From Propionicimonas sp020161015 (GTDB lineage Bacteria > Actinomycetota > Actinomycetes > Propionibacteriales > Propionibacteriaceae): 64,000 nucleotides of DNA. A model generated the notes under the pieces. That model searched no databases. It was not told where the DNA came from and was given only the letters and a program-made list of their open reading frames with translations. The stretch covers positions 372,001-436,000 of the forward strand of contig NZ_CAXWGX010000001.1 in assembly GCF_964266745.1 (NCBI RefSeq), given 5' to 3'. Within the stretch, counting starts at the first letter, position 1; each line of letters starts with the position of its first letter. Both the position numbers and the translations under genes were made by a program. Positions 8,149 through 17,200 of this stretch are shown piece after piece.

Positions 8149-8775
8149 ATGTGGGGGACGGCAGGAGGGATCTTCCTCGTGTGCACGGCCAACATCTGCC
8201 GCTCGGTGTACGGGTCGGCGATCCTCGCCGACGCGCTCTCCGGCACGTCGATCACGGTCGGCAGCGCAGGCGTCGAGACGGTCGAGGGCCAGGAGACCTG
8301 CCCGGTCGTGCGCGGGCTGGTCTCCGTCGAGGGCCTGCCCCAGCCGCCGCAACTCACCACCGGCTCACGGGAACTCGTCGTGGAGGAGCTCGCCGAGGCC
8401 GCCCTGATCCTCACGTTCACCGTCCGCCAGCGCGGGCTCGTCGCGCGGCTGGACCCGTCCACCCGGGACCGCCTGTTCACCCTCCGCGAGGCCAGCACCC
8501 TGGCCGCGGCGATCCGGGGACGCCGGCTCGACCCCGGCGGCCTGCCCGCCTGGGCCCACGCCCTGCACTCCAACCGTCCCATCCTCTCGACGCTGGCCCC
8601 GCCGCCCCCGCCTCCGCGGCGGTGGTGGCAGTTCCGGCGCCCGCCGGAGGCCCCTGAGCCCTGGGACCTCCCCGATGCCCACTCCGCACCGGAGGAGCTG
8701 CACGCCGCCCGGCTGGGCGAGGTGGCCGAGCTCTGCCGTCGCCTCGGCGTGATCCTGGCGGGTGCGCATGGGTGA
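8149..8775 (+). CDS. Low-molecular-weight protein tyrosine phosphatase
   Basis: 208 residues. The P-loop CTANICRS (Cys12 to Arg18) matches CX5R(S/T) of the family and sits, as usual, right after the first beta strand (GGIFLV). A downstream acidic region with DLPDAH may supply the general acid. The protein is about 50 residues longer than the common 150-160; the extra is a Pro-rich insert (a run of seven prolines, then RRWW) near residue 148-165. It is preceded by a G-rich ribosome site (gaggggg). It follows the BY-kinase, so it most likely dephosphorylates that kinase's tyrosine cluster and closes the EPS phosphorylation cycle. Confidence 0.88.
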   Translation: MWGTAGGIFLVCTANICRSVYGSAILADALSGTSITVGSAGVETVEGQETCPVVRGLVSVEGLPQPPQLTTGSRELVVEELAEAALILTFTVRQRGLVARLDPSTRDRLFTLREASTLAAAIRGRRLDPGGLPAWAHALHSNRPILSTLAPPPPPPRRWWQFRRPPEAPEPWDLPDAHSAPEELHAARLGEVAELCRRLGVILAGAHG

Positions 8776-9970
8776 ATCCACGCTGGCCGGCCAGGCCGGG
8801 GCGGTGGTGCGCGACGGCCTGTGCAGCGGGTGCGGGGCGTGCGTGCTGCTCGGCCCGGGCCTCGAGATGGCGCTCGACGGGGGGTACAGCCGTCCCCGTC
8901 CGGTGGAGGGCACCTCCCCCACGCCGGCCAGTCCCGTCTTCGACCGCGTCTGTCCCGGCCGGACGGTGGTCGCACAGCGCCCGGAGGGCAGCCGGCCGCA
9001 CGCGACGATGGGCCCGGTGGTGGCGGCGGCCCAGGGCTGGGCCACCGACGCGGAGTTCCGGTTCCGGGGCAGCAGCGGCGGCGTCCTCTCCGCGCTCACG
9101 GCCTGGCTCCTCGACTCCGGGCGGGCGAGCACCGTGGTGGGAGCCGCTGCCTCCCCCACCGCCCCGACGCGCACGGTCACCGTCCGGCTGACCGGGCGGG
9201 CGGACGCCCTCGCCGCGGCCGGGTCGCGCTACGCGCCGGTCTCCAACGCCGCGGCGGCCGTCCTGGGCACGCCGGACGCGGCGTTCGTCGGCAAGCCGTG
9301 CGAGGTGGCCGCCGTGCGGGCGCTGGCGCGCGCCCGCGGCGAGGCCGCCCCGCTCCTGCTGTCCTTCTTCTGCGCGGGCACGCCGAGCCAGGACGCCACC
9401 GACGCCCTCGTGGCCGAGCTCTCCGGACCCACCCCGCCGACAGCGCTGTGGTACCGCGGCCGGGGCTGGCCCGGCCGGTTCACCGTGGTCGGCGAGGACG
9501 GGAGCCGGGCCAGCGTCACCTACGACGAATCGTGGGGACGCGTGCTGGGCCCGGCGGCACAGTGGCGGTGCAAGCTCTGCGTGGATGGTGTCGGCGACTC
9601 CGCCGACCTCGTCGCCGCCGACTTCTGGCACACCGACGAGCGGGGCTACCCGTCCTTCGCGGAAGGGGACGGCGTGAGCGCCGTCCTCGCCCGCACCACC
9701 CGGGGTGCCGAGATCCTGGCCGCGGCGGTCGAGGCCGGCGTGCTCGAGACCGCGCCGCTCGAGGTGGACGACCTGGCCGCCGTCCAGCCGTTCCAGGTGC
9801 GGCGGCGCACGACGCTGTGGGGACGGCTGGCCGGCGTCCGGCTCGCGGGCCGGGCGGTGCCCCGCTACCGCGGCTTCGGCCTGTGGCGGCACGTGCTGCG
9901 GGCACCGCGGACGCAGCTGCGCACCGCGTCCGGCAGCTACTCCCGCGCCCGTGCCGGGGGCGGCCGGTGA
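8768..9970 (+). CDS. FrhB-like (coenzyme F420 hydrogenase beta-subunit family) Fe-S protein
   Basis: About 400 residues; ATG 8768 is chosen (GTG 8762 also possible), overlapping the phosphatase stop by 8 bp. The N-terminus has CSGCGAC (Cys19, 22, 25), an iron-sulfur motif, then VCPGR. The FrhB core shows FRGSSGG, FVGKPCEVAAVRAL, FFCAGTPSQ and CKLCVDGVGDSADL. The family binds FAD and Fe-S clusters and often reduces or oxidises via F420 or ferredoxin. Here it is embedded between Wzz-kinase/phosphatase and Wzx, with a pyruvyl transferase three genes on. FrhB-like proteins recur in polysaccharide loci beside pyruvyl transferases, but their reaction there is not known to me. Catalytic role in EPS is therefore open. 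Confidence 0.8.
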   Translation: MGESTLAGQAGAVVRDGLCSGCGACVLLGPGLEMALDGGYSRPRPVEGTSPTPASPVFDRVCPGRTVVAQRPEGSRPHATMGPVVAAAQGWATDAEFRFRGSSGGVLSALTAWLLDSGRASTVVGAAASPTAPTRTVTVRLTGRADALAAAGSRYAPVSNAAAAVLGTPDAAFVGKPCEVAAVRALARARGEAAPLLLSFFCAGTPSQDATDALVAELSGPTPPTALWYRGRGWPGRFTVVGEDGSRASVTYDESWGRVLGPAAQWRCKLCVDGVGDSADLVAADFWHTDERGYPSFAEGDGVSAVLARTTRGAEILAAAVEAGVLETAPLEVDDLAAVQPFQVRRRTTLWGRLAGVRLAGRAVPRYRGFGLWRHVLRAPRTQLRTASGSYSRARAGGGR

Positions 9971-11496
9971 GCGGGGACGAGCGCGGCCCGGCCGGCGGCG
10001 ACGCCTCCGCCGCCACCGCGGGAGAGGGGCAGCACCTGGGACGCCGGGCCGTGGGCGGCGCTGCGGTCACGATGGCAGCGCAGGCGGGCAAGATCGCCAT
10101 CCAGCTGCTCGCCGTGATCACCCTCGCCCGGCTGCTGACCCCCCACGACTACGGGCTGGTGGCGATGGTCACGGCCCTCATCGGCGTGGCCGACACGTTC
10201 CGCGACTTCGGGCTGTCGTCCGCGGCCATTCAGGCCCCGCACCTTTCCCGGGGGCAGCAGCACAACCTGTTCTGGCTGAACACCGGGCTCGGTGCGCTGC
10301 TGACGGTGCTGGCGATGGCGGCGTCCCCGCTCATCGCCGCGTTCTACGGGCGGCCGGAGCTCGTCCCGATCACCCTCGCGCTGGCCGCGTCCTTCCTGAT
10401 CAACGGGATGGCCACCCAGTACCGGGCCGACCTGTACCGCCGGATGCTGTTCCGGCGGCTGGCCGTGGCCGACACCAGCGGGCCGTTGCTCGGGCTGGTC
10501 GCAGCCGTCGTCGCCGCGCTGGCCGGCTGGGGGTTCTGGGCGCTGGTCGTCCAGCAGCTGGTGGCACTGGCCACCACGCTGCTGGTGATGGCCGGGGCCG
10601 CCGGGTGGGTACCGCACCTGTGGCACCGGTCGGAGCGCGTGCGTCCCTTCCTGAGCTTCGGCTGGCGGCTGGCCGGCTCGCAGCTGGTCACCTACCTCGG
10701 CAACAACATCGACACGATCATGCTGGGCCTGCGCGTCAGCGCCGCGGAGCTGGGCGTCTACAACCGCTCCTACCAGCTCATCTCCGCCCCGATGTCGCAG
10801 GTGCGCGGCCCGCTGAGCACCGTGGCGATCCCGGTGCTCTCCCGCGTGCAGTCCGACGACGAGCGCTTCCAGCGCTACGTCGCGCAGGGCCAGATGGTGA
10901 TCGGCTACTCGGTGGTGGCCGGCCTGGCCGTCGTCGCCGGGTCCACGGGACCCCTGGTCGACCTGCTGCTGGGACCGCAGTGGGTCGACGCCACCGACAT
11001 CCTCCGGCTCCTGGCCGTGGCGGCCGGGCTGCAGATGCTGTCGTTCGTCGGGTACTGGGTGTACGTGTCCAAGGGCCTCGTGGGGCACCTGCTGCACTAC
11101 TCGTTCCTCAGCACCGGCATCCGGGTGGCGTTCGTGGTCACCGGCTCCTTCTTCGGGGTGATGGGTGTGGCGTGGGCGATGGCCCTCTCGCCGCTGATCG
11201 CCTGGCCGCTGTCGTTCTGGTGGCTGTCGCGCCGCGCGAACATCCCCGTCCGTGCCCTGTGGCTGGGCGGCCTCCGCGTGGTGGTGTTCGCCGGAACGGT
11301 CGGCCTCGCCGCTGCGGCGACGGAGGCGCTCACGGCCGGCCTGCACGTCGTGGCGCGCCTGGCGCTGATCCTGCTCGCCGCCGCCGCGACCTACGCCCTG
11401 CTCAGCCTGATCCCGCGGTTCCGCCGCGACCTCACCGGGGTCGTCACGATGATCCGCCAGAACCTGCGCCGCCGGAAGGACGAACCCGCATCGTGA
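9967..11496 (+). CDS. Wzx-type lipid-linked oligosaccharide flippase (first copy)
   Basis: 509 residues from a GTG that overlaps the previous stop (GTGA, 9967-9970). The first 40 residues are polar, followed by about 12-14 hydrophobic helices. The N-terminal block VTMAAQAGKIAIQLLAVITLARLLTP-type strand, written here as motifs MAAQAGK and LARLLTPHDYGLVAM, is typical of the PST/MviN-like polysaccharide exporters, as are NNIDTIMLGL and ELGVYNRSYQL. The family flips undecaprenyl-linked repeat units to the outer face. A basic C-terminus (RQNLRRRKDE) ends the protein. It is in one operon with the neighbouring glycosyltransferase and pyruvyl transferase. A second, distant flippase is at 49546. Confidence 0.88.
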   Translation: MSGDERGPAGGDASAATAGEGQHLGRRAVGGAAVTMAAQAGKIAIQLLAVITLARLLTPHDYGLVAMVTALIGVADTFRDFGLSSAAIQAPHLSRGQQHNLFWLNTGLGALLTVLAMAASPLIAAFYGRPELVPITLALAASFLINGMATQYRADLYRRMLFRRLAVADTSGPLLGLVAAVVAALAGWGFWALVVQQLVALATTLLVMAGAAGWVPHLWHRSERVRPFLSFGWRLAGSQLVTYLGNNIDTIMLGLRVSAAELGVYNRSYQLISAPMSQVRGPLSTVAIPVLSRVQSDDERFQRYVAQGQMVIGYSVVAGLAVVAGSTGPLVDLLLGPQWVDATDILRLLAVAAGLQMLSFVGYWVYVSKGLVGHLLHYSFLSTGIRVAFVVTGSFFGVMGVAWAMALSPLIAWPLSFWWLSRRANIPVRALWLGGLRVVVFAGTVGLAAAATEALTAGLHVVARLALILLAAAATYALLSLIPRFRRDLTGVVTMIRQNLRRRKDEPAS

Positions 11497-12554
11497 GTAC
11501 CGAGCCCCTGCCCCCTGCGGCCGACGGCACCCCGCGGGTGTCCGTGATGGAGTCGACGCCGGCGATCCGGCCGACGACCAACCCCTACATCGTCCAGCTC
11601 GTCGAGGCCCTGCGCGCCCGTCCCGGGCTCGAGGTGCACCTGTTCTCGTTCCGCCGGGCGATCCTCGGCCGCTACGACGTCTTCCACGTGCACTGGCCCG
11701 AGGCCCTGCTCACCGCCACCTCCGGGCCGCGGCGGTGGCGCCGACGCGTGCTCACCCTCGCGATGCTCCTGCGGCTGCGGATCACCCGGACGCCGCTGGT
11801 GCGCACCTGGCACAACCTCGAGCGCCCGCAGGGGCTGGGCAGGGTGGACGGCTTCCTGCTCGACCTGGCCGACCGCTGGACGACGCTGCGGATCGCCCTG
11901 AACCCGGTGTCCACCTTCACCGACGACAAGCCGTCGGTCGTGATCCCGCACGGGCACTACCGCGACTGGTACGGACGCCAGCGGGCCGAGGCCCGCGTTC
12001 CGGGCCGGGTGGCCTACGTCGGGCTCATCCGGCGGTACAAGGGCGTGGAGAACCTGGTCACGGCCTTCCGCGCCCTGGACCGCCCGAGCCTGACCCTCCG
12101 GGTGTCCGGGCGCCCGTCCACCGACGACCTGGCCCGGTCGCTGGAGGACCTGGCCGGCGACGACCCGCGGATCGGGTTCGACTTCAGCTTCCTCGACGAC
12201 GCGGCGTTCGTCCGCGAGCTCACCTCGGCCACCCTCGTCGTCCTGCCCTACCACCACATGCACAATTCGGGGGTCGCGCTGGCCGCCCTGTCGGTCGACC
12301 GTCCGGCGCTGGTGCCCGACACCGCCTTCAACCGGCTTCTTGCCGAGGAGGTCGGACCGGGCTGGTTGTACTTCTTCACCGGCGAGCTGACCACCGCAGC
12401 CCTGGAGGAGGCGCTGGCCGCCGTCGAGGCGTCCCCGCCGTCGGGACGCCCGAACCTCGACCGGCGCGACTGGCCCGCCGCGGGGGCCGACCACGAGGCG
12501 GCGTTCCGCCGGGCCCTCGCCCTGGCCGGACGCGTCCGGGGCGGTACCCGGTGA
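11493..12554 (+). CDS. GT-B glycosyltransferase (mannosyltransferase-like)
   Basis: 353 residues from a GTG overlapping the flippase stop by 4 bp. The N-terminal Rossmann half has VSVMESTPAIRPTTNPY and DVFHVHWPEALL; the C-terminal half has VAYVGLIRRYKGVENLV, the usual donor-domain opening of GT4-like enzymes. Further motifs are LVVLPYHHMHNSGVALAAL, where HNSG replaces the more common EG(F)GL, and ALVPDTAFNRLL. The HVHWP string is common in a GT4-like group annotated as beta-mannosyltransferases (GumI-like). It probably adds one sugar to the lipid-linked unit in the cytoplasm. Donor and linkage cannot be read from the sequence. Confidence 0.75.
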   Translation: MSTEPLPPAADGTPRVSVMESTPAIRPTTNPYIVQLVEALRARPGLEVHLFSFRRAILGRYDVFHVHWPEALLTATSGPRRWRRRVLTLAMLLRLRITRTPLVRTWHNLERPQGLGRVDGFLLDLADRWTTLRIALNPVSTFTDDKPSVVIPHGHYRDWYGRQRAEARVPGRVAYVGLIRRYKGVENLVTAFRALDRPSLTLRVSGRPSTDDLARSLEDLAGDDPRIGFDFSFLDDAAFVRELTSATLVVLPYHHMHNSGVALAALSVDRPALVPDTAFNRLLAEEVGPGWLYFFTGELTTAALEEALAAVEASPPSGRPNLDRRDWPAAGADHEAAFRRALALAGRVRGGTR

Positions 12555-13633
12555 GCGCCGCTCCCCCGCGCCGCGGCGTGGTGCTGTGGGCGCGCGGCGG
12601 CACGGCCAACCTCGGCGTGGCGGTGCTGGCCGAGGGCACCCGGCGAATGGCCGAGGACGCCTGGCCGGGGATCGAGCTCGACACCCAGTACTACAGCGAC
12701 GGCCCGGCTCCGCGCACCATCGCGTCGCCGCGACTCCTGCTGCGTGACGCCGTGCTCGGCCGGGTCGGCCTGCGGACGTGGCTGCGCGGCTACGACGTCG
12801 CCCTCGACACCCGGATGGGCGACTCCTTCGCCGACATCTACGGCCTCAAGCGCCTGCGCGCGCTGGTCGCGATGGGCGAGTTCACGCGGCGGGCGGGCGT
12901 CCCGCTGGTGCTCACGCCGCAGACGGTCGGCCCGTTCGAGACGCGGGAGGGCCGGCTCCTCGGCGCGTGGTCGCTGAAGCGGGCGGACGTCGTGCTCTGC
13001 CGCGACCCGGTGTCGGCCCAGGTGGCCGCGGAGCTCGGGTGCCCGGACCCCGTGGTCACCACCGACGTGGTGTTCGCCCTCGACGTTCCCGAACCCGCGG
13101 GCACCGCGGACGTCATGCTGAACGTGTCCGGCCTGCTGTGGACGTCCGACCGGCACGGCCCCGCGCGGGAGTACCGGCGCACCGTGACCGGCCTCGTGGA
13201 CGCCCTGCGGGCCGCGGGGCGCGAGGTGACGCTGCTCGCGCACGTGCTCGACTCCCCCGAGGCCGACAACGACGTCCCGGTGGTGCGCGAGCTGGGCCAC
13301 CAGTGGGGGCTCCCGGTGGCCGTGCCGTCCGGGCTGGCCGAGGTGCGCGCCCTGCTGCGCGGGGCGAACCTGCTGATCGGCTCGCGGATGCACGCCTGCC
13401 TGAACAGCATCTCCGTCGGCACCCCGGGAATCGCGCTCGCGTACTCCCGCAAGTTCGCCCCGCTCCTGGGCGAGCTGGGGTGGGACGCGGTGGTGGACCT
13501 CCGCGACCCGGACGCCGGCCCCCGCGCGGCCGAGCTGGCTGCCACCGACCTCACGGCCAGCGTGGAGGCGACGCGACGCCGCGCGGCCGACCTGCTCGGT
13601 CGCGCCCGGACGGCGCTGCGGGCGCTGGCCTGA
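12551..13633 (+). CDS. Polysaccharide pyruvyl transferase (first copy)
   Basis: 360 residues from a GTG overlapping the upstream stop by 4 bp. The protein belongs to the pyruvyl-transferase (CsaB/WcaK-like) family: N-terminal GGTANLGVAVLAEG, central LTPQTVGPFETREG, and the C-terminal signature LLIGSRMHACLNSISVGTPG followed by ALAYSRKF. These enzymes transfer pyruvate from PEP onto a sugar to form a ketal, giving the polymer negative charge. It closes the plus-strand operon 5082-13633. Only 19 bp separate its stop from the convergent lipoprotein gene. A divergent second member lies at 48443. Confidence 0.85.
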   Translation: MSAAPPRRGVVLWARGGTANLGVAVLAEGTRRMAEDAWPGIELDTQYYSDGPAPRTIASPRLLLRDAVLGRVGLRTWLRGYDVALDTRMGDSFADIYGLKRLRALVAMGEFTRRAGVPLVLTPQTVGPFETREGRLLGAWSLKRADVVLCRDPVSAQVAAELGCPDPVVTTDVVFALDVPEPAGTADVMLNVSGLLWTSDRHGPAREYRRTVTGLVDALRAAGREVTLLAHVLDSPEADNDVPVVRELGHQWGLPVAVPSGLAEVRALLRGANLLIGSRMHACLNSISVGTPGIALAYSRKFAPLLGELGWDAVVDLRDPDAGPRAAELAATDLTASVEATRRRAADLLGRARTALRALA

Positions 13634-13655
13634 GGCCGCGACGCCGCCGGCCTCA
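13631..13655. terminator. Bidirectional terminator-like hairpin between convergent genes
   Basis: TGAGGCCG (13631-13638) pairs perfectly with CGGCCTCA (13648-13655) around a 9-base loop. The stem includes the stop codons of both convergent genes. No T-run follows, as is common in GC-rich actinobacteria. Its position suits a shared terminator for the pyruvyl transferase operon (+) and the lipoprotein (-). Confidence 0.55.
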
Positions 13656-14204
13656 GGCGTTGCCGCGGAACTCGACCGGCTGCCGGCCGGCACCCGCCGA
13701 GACCGTGAGCGCCACCGGCGAGCGCTTGTCGAGCGCGACCAGGTAGACGAAGCTCGCTGTCGCGGTCGCCCCGGGCGCGAGCTCCGCGGGGAACGCCGTG
13801 GCCGGCGCGCCGGTGACCCGGCTCGCCGCGCCTCCTGCCGAGTCGATCAGGGTCGTCTCGAGCTGCTCGGTCCGGTACGCCGCGCCGCTGTCGTTGCGGA
13901 GCGAGAGGACGAACACCAGGGCCGGCCCCTTGCCCTCGGTGGGCACGGTGCTCTCCACGTCCTGGGCCGTCACGGACACCACCCTCAGCCGCAGCCCGCC
14001 GAGATCGCCCTCCTCCGACAGCCCGACCGTCCTCGGCGCGGGCGGGGTGACCGCAGGGACGGTCTGGGTGACCGAGCCGGGTGTCGGGCGGCCGTCCGTG
14101 CCGGCCGGTCCGGTGCACCCGGACAGCGCGGCCAGCCCGACGACGAGCGCGGTGGCGAGCCCCGTCCGGACCGCGGCCCGGCGGGAGGAGACGGCCGCGC
14201 TCAC
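13653..14204 (-). CDS. DUF4352-like secreted lipoprotein
   Basis: 183 residues from a GTG at 14204 that overlaps the stop of the giant PKD gene by 4 bp (GTGA). The N-terminus has a basic start, a hydrophobic stretch (ATALVVGLAA) and a lipobox LSGC with Cys30. After a Thr/Pro spacer, the rest resembles a DUF4352/MPT63-like beta-sandwich: GGLRLRVVSVTAQ, ALVFVLSLRNDSG, LAPGATATASFVYLV. Such domains occur in surface lipoproteins and bind or stabilise partners. Translational coupling to the giant LamG/PKD gene suggests it is the membrane-anchored partner or chaperone of that protein. A longer upstream frame exists but lacks a signal peptide. Confidence 0.7.
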   Translation of the reverse strand: MSAAVSSRRAAVRTGLATALVVGLAALSGCTGPAGTDGRPTPGSVTQTVPAVTPPAPRTVGLSEEGDLGGLRLRVVSVTAQDVESTVPTEGKGPALVFVLSLRNDSGAAYRTEQLETTLIDSAGGAASRVTGAPATAFPAELAPGATATASFVYLVALDKRSPVALTVSAGAGRQPVEFRGNA

Positions 14205-17200
14205 AGCCGCTCCGCCCGGAACCCTCCGACGCTGGCGACCAGCGGCAGGCTGGTCATGCCGGACCCGGTGTAGGCGCGGATGCCGATCGCACCGGCCGAC
14301 TGCAGCGCCGCCGTGGTGTCGGTGGCCGTCACCTGCGCGGTCGCGGGCTCGGTGTCGGTCGAGCGCCACACCTTCGCTGCGAGGTTCGTCGTCCCCGTCC
14401 CGCTGACGTCCAGGCGCATCGAGAGCCGCTCCCCGGCCGCGTAGCCGAAGCCGTTGTAGGCCACGGTCCGCAGCACGGTCTCCGTGCCCGACACGACGCG
14501 GGACACGTACACCCGGAGGGCGCCGGTGGTCTCGATCCGTGCCGTGACCATGTAGTAGCTCGTCGTCCCGCTCATCCGGGCGAGCACCTGGTGGTAGTAG
14601 GTGCCGCCCACCGGCACCTGGTCGAGCGCGAAGTCGGTGATGATCGACACGTCGCGCTCCGACACCGAGGCCAGGCGGGCCACCGGGCCCTTCGACGCCG
14701 CCGGCAGCGTCACCAGGCCCCGGGTGCCGTTCACGGAGAACATCGCCGCGGAGACCGTCCAGGCGCCGCCGGTCGGCGCCGTGCCCCAGCCGGAGGCCAC
14801 GGTCCGGTTGAAGGTGTCGGACGCCACCACCGTCACCGCGGGTGCGGTGACCGTGACCGACTTGGTCGAGGAGTCCGTGCGGCCCTTGTCGTCGGTGACG
14901 GTGAGTTTCACGGTGTACGTGCCCGCCGAGGCGTAGGTGTGGGTCGCGGTGTCACCGGTCCCCGTCCCGCCGTCGCCGAACTCCCACGCCCAGGACGCGA
15001 TCGTCCCGTCCGGGTCGGCGGAGTCGCGGCCGTCCACGGTCACCTTCAGGTCCGCCGTGGCGGCGGTGAAGGACGCCGTGGGCGCCTGGTTGACCGCCAC
15101 CGTGACCTCGGCCGAGGAGGTCGAGGTCAGCCCGTGCGCGTCGGTGACGGTGAGCTCGACGGTGTAGGTGCCGGCGGCGGCGTAGGCATGCGTCGCCGTC
15201 TTCCCCGTCGCCGTGGCGCCGTCTCCGAACGCCCACGCGTACGCGGCGATCCCGCCGTCGTCGGTGGAGGTGGAGGCGTCCACGGCAAGGGTGAGGTCGG
15301 TCGAGGACGAGGTGAACCCCGCCACCGGTGCCGCGTTGGCCACCGTCACCGTCGTGGCGAGCGTGCCCGTGACGCCGAACTCGTCGGTGACCGTGAGGAC
15401 CACCGTGTAGGTGCCGTCGGCGGCGTAGGTGTGGCTCGCCGTCTTCCCGGTGGCGGTGGCGCCGTCGCCGAATTCCCACGCGTAGCCGGCGATCGTGCCG
15501 TCGTCGCTCGAGGCGGAGGCGTCCACGGCGAGCGTGCGTTCGGCCGGCGTCGCGCTGAAGGCTGCGGTCGGGGTGGCGTTGGCCACCGTCACCGTCTTCG
15601 CCAGCGTCCCGGTCGCCCCGCGGTCGTCGGTGACGGTGAGCGTGACGGTGTACGTCCCGTTCGCCGCGTAGGTGTGGTCCGCCGTCCGTCCGGTGGCGGT
15701 GGCACCGTCGCCGAAGTTCCACGCGTAGGCGGTGATGCTGCCGTCGTCGCTGGACGCCGCGGCGTCCACCGCGAGCCTCCAGCTCGTCGGGGTCGCGTCG
15801 AACCTGGCCACCGGCGCCTGGTTCTCCAGCGCCCCGTCGGTGTACGGGGCGACCTGGAAGTTGTCGACGCTGGCCCGGGTGGGCAGGCTCGTCGTCCCAC
15901 TGCCGGTGTAGAACCGCAGGCCCACCGCGCCGGCACCGGCGATGGTGGCGTCGGTGATCGACGCCTGGGCCGTGGCCGGTTCGCTGCCGGTCACCGGCCA
16001 CACCTTGCCGTCGAGGCTGGTGCCGTGCACGTCGAACCGCACGCGCAGCCGGTCACCGGCGTTGTACGTGATGCCGTTGACGGTCACCGTCCGCAGCTGG
16101 GTCTCCGCGCCGCCCACGACCCGGGACAGGATCAGCCGGACCGCGCCGGTCGTCTCGAACCTGGTCGTGAGCAGGTAGTAGGTGGTGCCGTTCAGACGCG
16201 CCATGCTCTGGTGCAGGAACGCCGAGCCGGTCGGCCGGGCGGCCAGCGCCACGTCCGTCACCAGGGTCACGTCGGCGGCCGACACCGCGTTCAGCGTCGC
16301 CGAGGGACCCGAGCCCGCCCGCGACACCGTGACCTGGCCGAGGGAGCCGTCGGTCGCGAAGTACGCCGCGCCGGAATCGGTCCAGGTCCCGCCGACGTCC
16401 GCCGTCCCCCAGCGGCTGCCGGTGCGCGAGAACGTGTCCGTCGCCAGCGCCGTCACCGGCGGGGCGGAGACGGTCACCTGGCGGGTCGCGGTGCCGGTCG
16501 CGCCGAGGTTGTCGGTGACGGTCAGCGTCACGGTGTAGGTGCCGCCCGCGGCGTAGGCGTGCGACGCGGTGGCGCTGTTCGCCGTCGCCCCGTCGCCGAA
16601 CTGCCACGCCCAGGACGTGATCGAGCCGTCGGCATCGGTCGAGCCGGAGCCGTCCACGGCGACGGAGTTGAGGTCGACCGTCGGGGTGGCGATCACCGCG
16701 ACCGGCTTCTCGTTGGGCTTCACCACGGTCACCGAGGTGGTCGTGGACGCGCTGACGCCGAGGTTGTCGGTCACCGTGAGGGTGATCGTGTAGGTGCCGC
16801 CGGCAGCGTAGGCGTGGCTGGCGGTGGCACCGGTGGCGTCCGCCCCCTCGCCGAAGGTCCACGCCCAGGAGGCGATGGTACCGTCGTCGGTCGAGCCGGA
16901 GCCGTCCACGTCGACGGTGAGCCCGTCGACCACCGGCGTCGCGATGTGCGGCACCGGGGCTGCGTTGGGGGCGGTCACGGTCACGGTGGTGGTCACCGGG
17001 TCGGACGTCAGGCCCAGGTTGTCGGTGACGACCAGGGTCACCGTGTAGGTGCCCGCGGTGGCGTAGGAGTGCGTGGCGACGGCTGTGCTCGCCGTGCCGC
17101 CGTCCCCGAACGTCCAGGCGTAGCCCGCGACCGCGCCGTCATCGTTCGACCCCGAGCCGTCGACCTGGACGGTGAGGTGGTCGACCACCGGCGTGGCGAT

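Noticed and set aside
6256..8352. Minus-strand open frame (698 codons) opposite the BY-kinase
   Set aside because: The plus strand has clear Walker motifs and membrane helices; the minus frame is low-complexity.
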